From contig CAMOEE010000034.1 in the NCBI GenBank assembly GCA_946611835.1, positions 1-15,539 on the forward strand: a stretch of 15,539 nt of DNA, given 5' to 3'. The stretch's first letter is position 1. Each line of letters begins with the position of its first letter. The notes beneath the pieces are model-generated. The model did no database searches and was not told where the DNA came from. It saw only the letters and a program-made list of their open reading frames with translations. This document shows, in pieces, positions 1 through 6,431 of the stretch. This DNA is from an uncultured Treponema sp. GTDB lineage: Bacteria > Spirochaetota > Spirochaetia > Treponematales > Treponemataceae. A program made the position numbers and the translations under genes.

Positions 1-74
1 ATGTATTCATCCTTGTCCTGTTCAAAGAGAAGAATGGGAATGTTTTTCTTGTATAGGAGATAGAATCTTTCCAT
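1..74 (-). CDS. Partial gene, N-terminus only (possibly HipA-like)
   Basis: An open frame begins with ATG at 74-72 and runs off the left edge; only 24 complete codons are visible. The peptide starts MERFYLLYKKNIPILLFEQD and continues KDEY. The alternating hydrophobic and charged pattern with a short K-N-I-P turn resembles the first beta hairpin of HipA-type kinase toxins, but 24 residues cannot establish a family. The nearest Shine-Dalgarno-like stretch (AAGG, 13 nt upstream) is rather far. The roughly 245 bp upstream carry hairpins and an iterated TATCGGCTCA motif, as expected for a regulated promoter. It could also be a chance open frame. Confidence 0.4.
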   Translation of the reverse strand, partial: MERFYLLYKKNIPILLFEQDKDEY

Positions 75-116
75 ATCTGTCAAATGACCTTGCAGGAGGC
101 AAGGTTTTAAGCAGGG

Positions 117-143
117 CGAGAATTTTCTGAAAGAAAATTCTCG
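117..143. repeat. Inverted repeat (hairpin), 11-bp arms
   Basis: Arms CGAGAATTTTC (117-127) and GAAAATTCTCG (133-143) are perfect complements around a TGAAA loop. It sits immediately before a second perfect hairpin (147-180). No T-tract follows, so a classical intrinsic terminator is unlikely. The layout resembles the tandem hairpins at 12242-12296. Confidence 0.75.
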
Positions 144-146
144 TCA

Positions 147-180
147 GAATAACAAAATCCATGGATGGATTTTGTTATTC
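147..180. repeat. Inverted repeat (hairpin), 16-bp arms
   Basis: GAATAACAAAATCCAT (147-162) and its exact reverse complement (165-180) are separated by only GG. In RNA the stem would open to a loop of a few bases; in DNA it is a near-perfect 34-bp palindrome. It is three bases from the preceding hairpin and just upstream of the TATCGGCTCA cluster. Confidence 0.8.
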
Positions 181-183
181 AAA

Positions 184-318
184 TTATCGGCTCATTTTTG
201 CGAATGTCAAGGGAAAAATGTAAGTTATCGGCTCAAATTTTAAAAATATCGGCTTAAAATTAGATAAAATGAGCCGATAAAATGGCAAAAGATGCTCTTT
301 TATCGGCTCATTTTATCT
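184..318. promoter_or_regulatory. Iterated TATCGGCTCA motif cluster (operator-like)
   Basis: Five copies of a TATCGGCTCA-like decamer occur here: 185-194, 226-235, 247-256 (TATCGGCTTA), an inverted copy at 270-279, and 301-310. The first two forward copies are 41 bp apart and the second and third 21 bp apart, close to whole helical turns. The fourth and fifth lie inside a perfect 21-bp inverted repeat (262-282 with 298-318, 15-nt loop). This looks like a multi-site operator for the leftward gene at 74; the outer inverted repeat could also end transcription of the neighbouring minus-strand gene. The bound factor is unknown. Confidence 0.6.
262..318. repeat. Perfect 21-bp inverted repeat containing two TATCGGCTCA copies
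   Basis: Positions 262-282 and 298-318 are exact reverse complements, with a 15-nt spacer (283-297). The repeat lies five bases beyond the stop codon of the minus-strand FliG/FliF-like gene, so its transcript would fold here. The stem is AT-rich and lacks a clear terminal U-run, so its use as a terminator is only possible. Confidence 0.75.
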
Positions 319-322
319 TGGT

Positions 323-670
323 TCAGCTGTCGAGCCAGCCCCGGAGTACATTGGCCACATCTTCCGGGCTTTTGGGAATTTCTTTTTTGAGGGATTCAAG
401 ATTGTTATCTACCATAAGAAAACCGCCCTCTTGAGGAGCGACTTCACGGTAAATTCCACGCAACTCTCCGAATTTTTTTACTTCTTCGAGGACAGCCGTT
501 TCGCGCTGAACATGGAGGAGATTCTTTGGGTTGTAACCACCGAGGGAAAGAATATTCCTGCTGATTTTGTTCATTTGGGCGGGAGAAAGATTGAGGATTG
601 AAAGAATTTTTTCACTTGCTTCTGAGCCAAGTTCCGTCAAAAGAATTGCTATTTTTTCGTAACCTGTCAT
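323..670 (-). CDS. Small protein with FliG N-domain-like segment and FliF C-terminal-like tail
   Basis: This encodes a 115-aa protein from ATG 670-668. That start is chosen because GGGGGA lies five bases upstream; the longer frame to 742 lacks such a site and would cover the divergent promoter. Residues 3-70 (GYEKIAILLTELGSEASEKI, then a Q..TAVLEE helix) resemble the FliG N-terminal domain that seats the switch ring on the MS ring. Residues 101-113 (SPEDVANVLRGWL) resemble the extreme C-terminus of FliF, the peptide that binds the FliG N-domain. The middle and C-terminal charge-bearing FliG domains are absent, so it is not a functional FliG. It may be a flagellar assembly or regulatory factor, or a domesticated fragment. 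It stands alone, divergent from the kinase-like gene at 746. Family resemblance is by eye. Confidence 0.75.
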   Translation of the reverse strand: MTGYEKIAILLTELGSEASEKILSILNLSPAQMNKISRNILSLGGYNPKNLLHVQRETAVLEEVKKFGELRGIYREVAPQEGGFLMVDNNLESLKKEIPKSPEDVANVLRGWLDS

Positions 671-695
671 TTTTTCCCCCGTTTGGCAAATTCTA

Positions 696-704
696 TGATA
701 TAAT
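696..704 (+). promoter_or_regulatory. Extended -10 promoter for the 746-5334 gene group
   Basis: TGATATAAT is a perfect extended -10 element (TGnTATAAT). No good -35 box lies at 16-18 bp, which is typical of extended -10 promoters. It is 41 bp upstream of the ATG at 746. It also lies within the region upstream of the divergent minus-strand gene starting at 670. Confidence 0.6.
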
Positions 705-745
705 ACTTGTGGAGAAAATTCTACAGAGTCGAAAAGGAGCAAAAA

Positions 746-1390
746 ATGAAAAAATATATAACAATCAGTCGTGAATATGGATCAGGCGGCCGTTTAATTG
801 GCAAAATGGTCGCAGAGCAGCTGGGCTACGCTTTCTATGACCGTGAAATAATTGACATGGCGGCAAAAGAAAGCGGGCTTTCTGCGGAATTCATCAAAAA
901 AACCGAGCAGAACCTTTCTTCAGGCTGGCTCTATAACCTTCTTCTTGGAACAAGCTACGCCGGAACAAGTGCTGCTGGTGTTGGTCAGTCTATTGCTCCG
1001 GCAAATCTTCCCCTGGCAGACCAGATTTTCAATGCTGAGCGCAAAATCATCCTGGATCTCACAAAAGAGCCTTGCGTCATCGTAGGCCGCTGCGCTGACT
1101 ACATTCTTTCAACTTCTGACCAGATAGACAACAAGGACCTTCTCAATGTCTTCATCTATGCTGATATCGAGGCAAAGGTCAAGCGAATCGAGGAAATCTA
1201 CAAAGAAACAGAATCCTGTGCCAAAAAAACGATTATTCAAATCGACAAACGGCGTGCAAACCACTATAACACTTTCACTGAGAATATCTGGGGCGACCGC
1301 AAGAACTACGACATGATGATAAACAGCTCATCAGCTGGCATCGAAGCCACCGCAAAGTGGATTGTGGAACTGGCAAAACTTAATCAATAG
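746..1390 (+). CDS. Cytidylate kinase-like family protein
   Basis: A 214-aa protein preceded by AGGAG six bases before ATG 746; a longer frame to 707 lacks a ribosome site. The N-terminus (YITISREYGSGGRLIGKMVA) is the P-loop of the cytidylate-kinase-like family, in which the nucleotide-binding loop reads GSGGR.IG. The segment FYDREII and the central VIVGRCADYIL are further hallmarks, and Arg-rich C-terminal helices (DKRRANHYN) fit the lid region. Members are P-loop kinases related to CMP kinase; their substrates are mostly unproven, so CMP phosphorylation is not assured. It is the first gene of a rightward run and ends 13 bp before an alarmone-synthetase gene. Confidence 0.85.
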   Translation: MKKYITISREYGSGGRLIGKMVAEQLGYAFYDREIIDMAAKESGLSAEFIKKTEQNLSSGWLYNLLLGTSYAGTSAAGVGQSIAPANLPLADQIFNAERKIILDLTKEPCVIVGRCADYILSTSDQIDNKDLLNVFIYADIEAKVKRIEEIYKETESCAKKTIIQIDKRRANHYNTFTENIWGDRKNYDMMINSSSAGIEATAKWIVELAKLNQ

Positions 1391-1403
1391 GTCAAACCAA
1401 GGC

Positions 1404-2471
1404 ATGAACGAAAAAAACAAGATGATAATGGAGGAATACCGCGCTCAAAAGCCTGAATTTGAAAAGCTTGAGAGCGAGGTTGTTTCCATTCTGCAAAGCA
1501 TCGCTGACAAGTGCAACATCCGGATTTATGCGATAAATCATCGAATTAAAGAAGAAAAAAGCCTTGCCGGTAAGCTTGAGCGAAAAAGCGACAAATACTC
1601 CTCACTTTCCGACATCACGGACATTTTAGGGGCCAGGGTTGTATGTTTCTTCTCTGATGATGTCGATAAGCTGGCCGCAAAAATCGAAGAGAACTTCACC
1701 GTGGACTGGGAATCTTCAATCGACAAACGCAAGTACCTCAATGTAAACGCTTTCGGCTATCTTTCCCTTCACTATATCTGCTCTCTCAAAGAGGACGGCG
1801 ATTACCCGGCGGAGCTTAAAAACAAACGCTTTGAGGTTCAGATGTGCTCTCTCATTCAGCATATCTGGGCTGTAATGGAGCATGACCTGGGCTACAAAAC
1901 CAAATATGGAGTTCCCAATGCCGTCCGCAGGGATTTCTACCGGCTTGCGGGTCTTCTTGAGATTGCAGACGAGCATTTTGTGAATATCAGGAACAGGGTT
2001 TTTGAATACACAAAGGAAGTCCACCAAAAGATAATCACGGATATGGCGAACGATGTTCCTATTGATTCTGTCTCGCTCGAAGAATACATGTGCAATAGTA
2101 AGAACATACACTCATTCATGGAGGCTGTTTCAAATATCTGTGAGGCCGAGATTAGTCAGGAAAGCCCGGAAAATTATCTTGTGCAGCTTGAATGGCTCAA
2201 AAAGAACACTATCGGTGACTTGCAGAAAATGCTGACCGAGAATTATTCCCTTGCACTTCAGATGATTGTAAAAAGGCTTGCCATGGCCGATTTGGACATT
2301 CTTTCGTCTACGGTCGTCTTAAGATTCTTGTGCCGGGCCGAGCTTATCCAAAAGCAGTACAGCAAAGAGCTTATGGCGGATTTCTTTATGATTTCAATGA
2401 AGAACCGGGAACAGGCAGAGCGGGCTGCAAACAGTCTTTTTGAAGAAGGAAAGAATTTGATTGGCAAGTAA
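1404..2471 (+). CDS. RelA/SpoT-domain alarmone synthetase-like protein
   Basis: A 355-aa protein from ATG 1404. The start is uncertain: AAGG is only one base upstream, and TTG 1362 overlapping the previous gene is an alternative. The (p)ppGpp synthetase fold spans about residues 25-170: a basic patch (RIKEEKSLAGKLERKSDKYS), the metal-binding motif DITDILGARVVCF (Asp73), GYLSLHYIC at 118-126 and the acidic EVQMCSLIQHIWAVMEH around Glu144. No HD hydrolase domain is present, so it would be synthetase-only. The C-terminal 185 residues are helical and unfamiliar, making it longer than RelQ/RelP-type enzymes of about 210-260 aa. It probably makes a guanosine alarmone in the cytoplasm. It is co-transcribed with the kinase-like gene upstream. 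Confidence 0.85.
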   Translation: MNEKNKMIMEEYRAQKPEFEKLESEVVSILQSIADKCNIRIYAINHRIKEEKSLAGKLERKSDKYSSLSDITDILGARVVCFFSDDVDKLAAKIEENFTVDWESSIDKRKYLNVNAFGYLSLHYICSLKEDGDYPAELKNKRFEVQMCSLIQHIWAVMEHDLGYKTKYGVPNAVRRDFYRLAGLLEIADEHFVNIRNRVFEYTKEVHQKIITDMANDVPIDSVSLEEYMCNSKNIHSFMEAVSNICEAEISQESPENYLVQLEWLKKNTIGDLQKMLTENYSLALQMIVKRLAMADLDILSSTVVLRFLCRAELIQKQYSKELMADFFMISMKNREQAERAANSLFEEGKNLIGK

Positions 2472-2493
2472 GGAGGTTATTCAAAATAAGATT

Positions 2494-3651
2494 ATGAGAA
2501 TTTGTTTTTCAAGAATTCTGATTACAAATGTCAGTGCCATTTTTCTTGCCGCGGTCTCGCTGACTGCTTGTGTCTCAACCTCACAGGGGAATTTTTCAAA
2601 AGAGTCTTCTATTGAGTTGACAGATGCGGCTCACATTCTTTCCCAAATGTCTACCGAAGAAAAAGTCGCTCAGCTCTTTGTCGTTAGTCCCGAGAGGCTT
2701 GTTTATGGCGTAAGCAAGGGCGCATACACTCAGGTAGATAATAAGCTTGTTGAGGCTGCCGCACGATACCCGGTCGCAGGCTTCATACTCTTTGGAAGGA
2801 ATATTCAAACTGCGGAACAGATTCGTGCATTTACCCGCTCTCTTTCAAAACTCACCCCTATTCCGCCGATTCTTGCAATTGATGAAGAAGGGGGGTGGGT
2901 TGCCCGGCTTGCACTGAGCAAAAATCTTTTTCTTCCGAGGTTTGCGAACATGGAGACTGTCGGAAAAACCGGAAATGTCGAAAATGCTCGTGGTGCAGGC
3001 CAAATCATCGGAAGTTACCTTGCCACATTCGGTTTCACTTTAGATTTTGCTCCAGTTGTGGATGTGAACACAAATCCTGAGAATATCGTTGTTGGTGACA
3101 GGGCCTTCGGTGATAATCCTAAGCTTGTCAGTGATATGGCTGCTGCTTTTTTGAGCGGGCTCCATTCGACTGGCGTAAAGGGCTGTATCAAACATTTTCC
3201 GGGGCACGGTGACACAAAGGGCGACACTCATAAAGACTATGTTGCCGTCACAAAAACTTGGGATGAGCTGAAAACTTGCGAGATTATTCCCTTCAGGCAG
3301 AATTTAGGAAACACTGATTGCGTTATGGTGGCTCATGTAACCTGCCCGGCCATAGACTCTCTTTATCCGGCTTCACTTTCTAAAACATTGATTACAGATA
3401 AGCTTCGTGGTGAACTTAGATATAAGGGCGTGATTTTGACCGACGCTCTCCATATGGGCGCAATCGTAAAAAGCTACGGTGCCGGAGAAGCCTGTGTTCT
3501 TGCATTTGAGGCCGGAAACGACATTCTTCTCATGCCGAAAGATTTCCACGCCGGCTATGATGCGATTTTAAAGGCAGTTCAGTCCGGGAGAATCAGCGAG
3601 GAGCGTCTTAATGAAAGCGTTCTTCGGATTTTGCAGTTTAAGGGATATTAA
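2494..3651 (+). CDS. GH3 beta-N-acetylhexosaminidase-like lipoprotein
   Basis: A 385-aa lipoprotein. A hydrophobic leader ends in the lipobox LTAC with Cys26, so it should be anchored outside the inner membrane. GH3 NagZ-type signatures follow: LAIDEEGGWVARL (128-140), KHFPGHGDT (233-241), the Asp-His pair in GDTH (Asp244, His246) that serves as general acid/base in NagZ-type GH3 enzymes, and the nucleophile Asp317 in LTDALHMGA. It likely releases N-acetylglucosamine from cell-wall or chitin-type oligosaccharides. The usual GGRV is GGWV here, a substitution near the active site. The strong AAGGAGG overlaps the upstream stop codon but is 17 nt from the ATG, so an upstream non-ATG start is possible. 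Confidence 0.9.
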   Translation: MRICFSRILITNVSAIFLAAVSLTACVSTSQGNFSKESSIELTDAAHILSQMSTEEKVAQLFVVSPERLVYGVSKGAYTQVDNKLVEAAARYPVAGFILFGRNIQTAEQIRAFTRSLSKLTPIPPILAIDEEGGWVARLALSKNLFLPRFANMETVGKTGNVENARGAGQIIGSYLATFGFTLDFAPVVDVNTNPENIVVGDRAFGDNPKLVSDMAAAFLSGLHSTGVKGCIKHFPGHGDTKGDTHKDYVAVTKTWDELKTCEIIPFRQNLGNTDCVMVAHVTCPAIDSLYPASLSKTLITDKLRGELRYKGVILTDALHMGAIVKSYGAGEACVLAFEAGNDILLMPKDFHAGYDAILKAVQSGRISEERLNESVLRILQFKGY

Positions 3652-3678
3652 TTAAGGTTTTATTTTTTGGAGGCATAT

Positions 3679-4260
3679 ATGAAATCAGACATTATCAAAC
3701 TTTCTGGTGATACCAAGGACAACGCTTCGCTCAAGGCGGTGCTTTCTGAAACCGAAAAGACGGCCGAATACGCAGAGCTTGATAAAAAACAGGAGGGGCG
3801 GCTCAGGCTGCTTGCCGAGGAGCTGATTAGTATGCTCCCGGAAGTCCTTGAATTTTCAAGCGGTGAATTCTGGATTGACTGTTCAGGAAAGCAGTTTGAG
3901 ATGCATACTTCTCTCACTCCTGATGTGGGCATAAACAGTGAAAAGCGAGACGAGCTTCTCAAACTTTCGAAATCCGGCAAAAATGCGGCGGCTGTCGGAA
4001 TCATGTCAAAAATCCGTCTTGCCGTAACTTTCATGCTCCTGGATCCAAATATCTACCAGAATTCTTTTATGTATCTTGGTGCAGATCCGACGGGTGAATC
4101 CCTTGTATGGACTCTCGACACTTTCCGAAAAGAAGCGAAGGAAAAGAAAGGTGAGGCCTGGGACGAGCTTGAAAAATCCATCATCGGAAACATCGCTGAC
4201 GATGTTCTTGTTGGCGTTGAGGGAAAACGAGTCGAAATCGTTGTAAAAAAAACTTTTTAA
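3679..4260 (+). CDS. Conserved-looking hypothetical protein, 193 aa
   Basis: GGAGG lies five bases before ATG 3679, a strong start; the frame extends back to TTG 3667 without better support. The protein is soluble and acidic, with no signal peptide or membrane segment. Residues 38-75 (RLRLLAEELISMLPEVLEF followed by GEFWIDCSGKQFEMH) suggest a helix leading into two beta strands, faintly like the start of an HATPase or anti-sigma-factor fold. The expected nucleotide-binding motifs (DxGxG, GxGL) are not seen. The segment LLKLSKSGKNAAAVGIMSKI (97-116) looks like a conserved core. It lies 27 bp after the GH3 gene and 24 bp before the HAD gene, so it is part of the same transcript. Function unknown. 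Confidence 0.75.
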   Translation: MKSDIIKLSGDTKDNASLKAVLSETEKTAEYAELDKKQEGRLRLLAEELISMLPEVLEFSSGEFWIDCSGKQFEMHTSLTPDVGINSEKRDELLKLSKSGKNAAAVGIMSKIRLAVTFMLLDPNIYQNSFMYLGADPTGESLVWTLDTFRKEAKEKKGEAWDELEKSIIGNIADDVLVGVEGKRVEIVVKKTF

Positions 4261-4284
4261 GGATTTTAAATTTTAGGAAGAATT

Positions 4285-5334
4285 ATGAAGAAAAATAAAT
4301 TACTCTTTGTCCTTGCTTTTTTAAGTATTGCTCTTGTTTCTTGCAGCCGGGCCACGGTCAATGCAAAGAATCCGAATCCGCTTTCTTTGTGGGAGGATAA
4401 TGCTCCAGCAAAGGTGGCTCTCACGGCTTATGTCGACTCTGTCACCAAAAAGGGCTCGGCTGATTTTATTCCTGTTAAGGACAGAATCGCCGTGTTTGAT
4501 TTGGACGGCACTCTTTTCTGTGAGACCGACCCGATTTATTTTGACTGGATTCTGTATACTCAGCGAGTCCTGGACGATGAGAATTACAAGAACCGAGCGA
4601 CGGAAGAGCAGATTGCTCTTGCCAATGATTTGCGGAAGGCGATGAAAACCAGGAATCTTTCGGAAGACCTTGAAGACCGCCATGCCGAACTTATGCCGCA
4701 GCTTTTCAAGGGATTCACTGTCGAAGAATTCAAGGACTATATCCGGGCTTACAAAAAACAGGATGCTCCGGGTTTCAAGAACATGAAGCGGGGAGAGGCA
4801 TTCTATGAGCCAATGGTTCAGGTGGTGAACTATCTCGTTGAGAATGATTTCACCGTTTACATTTGCAGCGGAACGGACAGAATCACAGTTCGCACCCAGA
4901 TTGAGGATCTGCTTCCTGTCGATGAGTCTCATGTTATCGGAACGGACAATACTCTTGTCGCAACAGCTCAGGGCGAAAGGAGCGGCTTGGACTATGTCTT
5001 TACAAAAGATGATGATGTCGTGCTTGGCGGAAAAGCAATCTCAAAGAACGTCAAGATGAATAAAGTCTCCGTGCTTGCTCAGGAAATCGGGCGAAAACCG
5101 GTTCTTTCTTTCGGAAACAGCTCTGGTGACGCAAGCATGGCGAACTATGTGATTAACAAAAATAAGTACAAATCAGCTGCTTTCATGCTTTTGTGCGATG
5201 ACACAGAACGAGAGTATGGAAAGCTTGAAAAAGCTGCCAAGATGAAGTCAGACTGCCAGAAATACGGCTGGATTCCAGTTTCAATGCGCGATGACTGGAA
5301 AACCATTTACAAAGCTGGAGTTGAGAAACGGTAA
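4285..5334 (+). CDS. HAD-superfamily phosphatase lipoprotein
   Basis: A 349-aa lipoprotein from ATG 4285 with AGGAAG just upstream. The signal peptide ends in IALVSC, with lipid-modified Cys20. The HAD motifs are clear: motif I VFDLDGTLF with nucleophile Asp72 and acid/base Asp74; motif II as TVYICSGTD; motif IV as LSFGNSSGD. A large helical cap lies between motifs I and II. The pattern resembles phosphoserine-phosphatase-like HAD proteins in the envelope of anaerobes. It probably removes phosphate from a small extracytoplasmic substrate, not identifiable from sequence. It is the last gene of the rightward group and faces the 4Fe-4S gene tail to tail. Confidence 0.88.
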   Translation: MKKNKLLFVLAFLSIALVSCSRATVNAKNPNPLSLWEDNAPAKVALTAYVDSVTKKGSADFIPVKDRIAVFDLDGTLFCETDPIYFDWILYTQRVLDDENYKNRATEEQIALANDLRKAMKTRNLSEDLEDRHAELMPQLFKGFTVEEFKDYIRAYKKQDAPGFKNMKRGEAFYEPMVQVVNYLVENDFTVYICSGTDRITVRTQIEDLLPVDESHVIGTDNTLVATAQGERSGLDYVFTKDDDVVLGGKAISKNVKMNKVSVLAQEIGRKPVLSFGNSSGDASMANYVINKNKYKSAAFMLLCDDTEREYGKLEKAAKMKSDCQKYGWIPVSMRDDWKTIYKAGVEKR

Positions 5335-5357
5335 ATCTGATTTTTTGTGGAGCTAAT

Positions 5358-5453
5358 ATGAAAAAACAGGGGTTCCGCTTCTTTCGCTCTATGAAAACGA
5401 TGCGACACACGCTCCAAGTGCGCAAAGCATGGCTTTATTTTATCGCCCCGTGA
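5358..5453 (+). CDS. Possible 31-aa basic peptide
   Basis: A small frame starts at ATG 5358 with GTGGAG seven bases before it, 23 bp after the HAD gene, and ends in TGA at 5451-5453. The peptide MKKQGFRFFRSMKTMRHTLQ then VRKAWLYFIAP is strongly basic with aromatic residues. It overlaps the last 19 bases of the convergent 4Fe-4S gene. No known family is recognised; it may be an unexpressed chance frame or a short read-through product. Confidence 0.25.
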   Translation: MKKQGFRFFRSMKTMRHTLQVRKAWLYFIAP

Positions 5454-6277
5454 GGACAGGCTGCCTTGCAGTCACCACAGCGGATGCAGTCCATGGAGTT
5501 TGGTTTTTCGTACACGGGAATGTTCAGCTTGCAAACTTTCTGGCAGGCTTTGCATCTTGTACATTTTTCGCTGTCGATTTTAAAGCGGTAGAATGAAATC
5601 TTGTTGAAGATTCCGTAAAGCGCACCCAGGGGGCAGATGTAGCGGCAGAAAGGGCGATAAATTATTATAGAAGAAAGAAGCGTTATTGCGAGAATCGTGA
5701 TTTTCCAGCGGAAGATAAAGCCTGCCGCTCCCCTCATGGCAGAGTTCAAGAGCACGAGGGGAATTCCGCCTTCCAGACTACCCACCGGGCAAATCCACTT
5801 GCAGAACCAGGGTTCTCCCAGACCTGTGATGTCAATCACGAACATGGGAAGCAGAATCACAAAGACACCGAGAAAGACAAAGCGCAGCCAGCGCAGGCCC
5901 TTTTCCCCCGGAAGCCGGCGGATTTTTTTTACGAAGGGAATCTTAAAAAGCAAATCCTGAACAAGGCCGAAGGGACAGAGAAAACCGCAGACAAAACGGC
6001 CGAGAAAAGTCCCGAAAATCACCAGCAGACCTGCGATGTACATTGAAACCCGGTATTCCCGTGCGTTGAGCGTTGCCTGCAGGGAGCCTATGGGGCAGGC
6101 AGCCAGGGCTCCCGGGCAGGAATAGCAGTTCATTCCGGGAACGCAGACAAACTTGCTGCTTCCCTCAAAAATCTGGCCGTTGGCAAAGCCTTTGATGTAG
6201 CCGTTTGAGATGGCAGCAAAAGAAGCCTGAATTATGAGACGGATACGACTGTGTTTTTTAAGGTCTGTTTTCCTCAT
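5435..6277 (-). CDS. 4Fe-4S membrane protein (NapH/NosR/CcoG-like polyferredoxin)
   Basis: A 280-aa membrane protein from ATG 6277, whose start overlaps the last bases of the upstream CXXC gene; the longer frame to 6367 would read through that gene. Membrane helices lie at about 78-97, 130-150 and 192-208. CxxxCP motifs occur at Cys97/101, Cys159/163 and Cys211/215, as in NapH, NosR and CcoG. The N-terminal CxxxxxCxxCxxxxxxC set (45-61) is another likely metal or redox site. The C-terminus carries two 4Fe-4S motifs: Cys239, 242, 245, 249 and Cys264, 267, 270, 274. It likely moves electrons across the membrane, perhaps to or from the TlpA-like partner. It is the last gene of a three-gene operon. 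Confidence 0.88.
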   Translation of the reverse strand: MRKTDLKKHSRIRLIIQASFAAISNGYIKGFANGQIFEGSSKFVCVPGMNCYSCPGALAACPIGSLQATLNAREYRVSMYIAGLLVIFGTFLGRFVCGFLCPFGLVQDLLFKIPFVKKIRRLPGEKGLRWLRFVFLGVFVILLPMFVIDITGLGEPWFCKWICPVGSLEGGIPLVLLNSAMRGAAGFIFRWKITILAITLLSSIIIYRPFCRYICPLGALYGIFNKISFYRFKIDSEKCTRCKACQKVCKLNIPVYEKPNSMDCIRCGDCKAACPHGAIK

Positions 6278-6278
6278 T

Positions 6279-6431
6279 TTATCCGATTCCGATGCATTCC
6301 ATGCAGATACGGGTGGCCTTGTTGAAGACTGTTTCTGCCTCGCCACGGAAAATGCCTGCAAGGACAAGGACTATTCCGAGACAAAGAGAGATGATTGCGG
6401 TGATTATCCGGTGTTTTTCAGTCAATTTCAT
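6279..6431 (-). CDS. CD1871A-family CXXC-motif membrane protein (50 aa)
   Basis: A 50-aa protein reading MKLTEKHRIITAIISLCLGI, then VLVLAGIFRGEAETVFNKAT and RICMECIGIG. It has one hydrophobic helix (about 9-28), the IFRGE motif after it and a C-terminal C-M-E-C-I-G-I-G. This matches the CD1871A family, small CXXC membrane proteins of clostridia and other anaerobes that usually sit between a TlpA-like thioredoxin and a 4Fe-4S protein, exactly as here. Its ATG overlaps the tlpA stop (ATGA), which implies translational coupling, and its stop lies just at the start of the polyferredoxin gene. It probably relays thiol electrons at the membrane; its biochemical role is not established. Confidence 0.9.
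   Translation of the reverse strand: MKLTEKHRIITAIISLCLGIVLVLAGIFRGEAETVFNKATRICMECIGIG

Noticed and set aside
184..318. TATCGGCTCA repeats as a CRISPR array
   Set aside because: Repeats are only about 10 bp, spacing is irregular, one copy is inverted and no cas gene is visible.
671..742. N-terminal extension of the FliG/FliF-like protein to an ATG at 742
   Set aside because: The internal ATG at 670 has GGGGGA at good spacing and matches the family start, and the extension covers the divergent promoter and ribosome site of the kinase-like gene.
4321..4932. 203-aa open frame on the minus strand
   Set aside because: Lies wholly inside the HAD-phosphatase gene, which has clear motifs; the antisense frame has no recognisable domain.
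5335..5434. Intrinsic terminator between the convergent operons
   Set aside because: No GC-rich stem followed by a T-run could be found on either strand.
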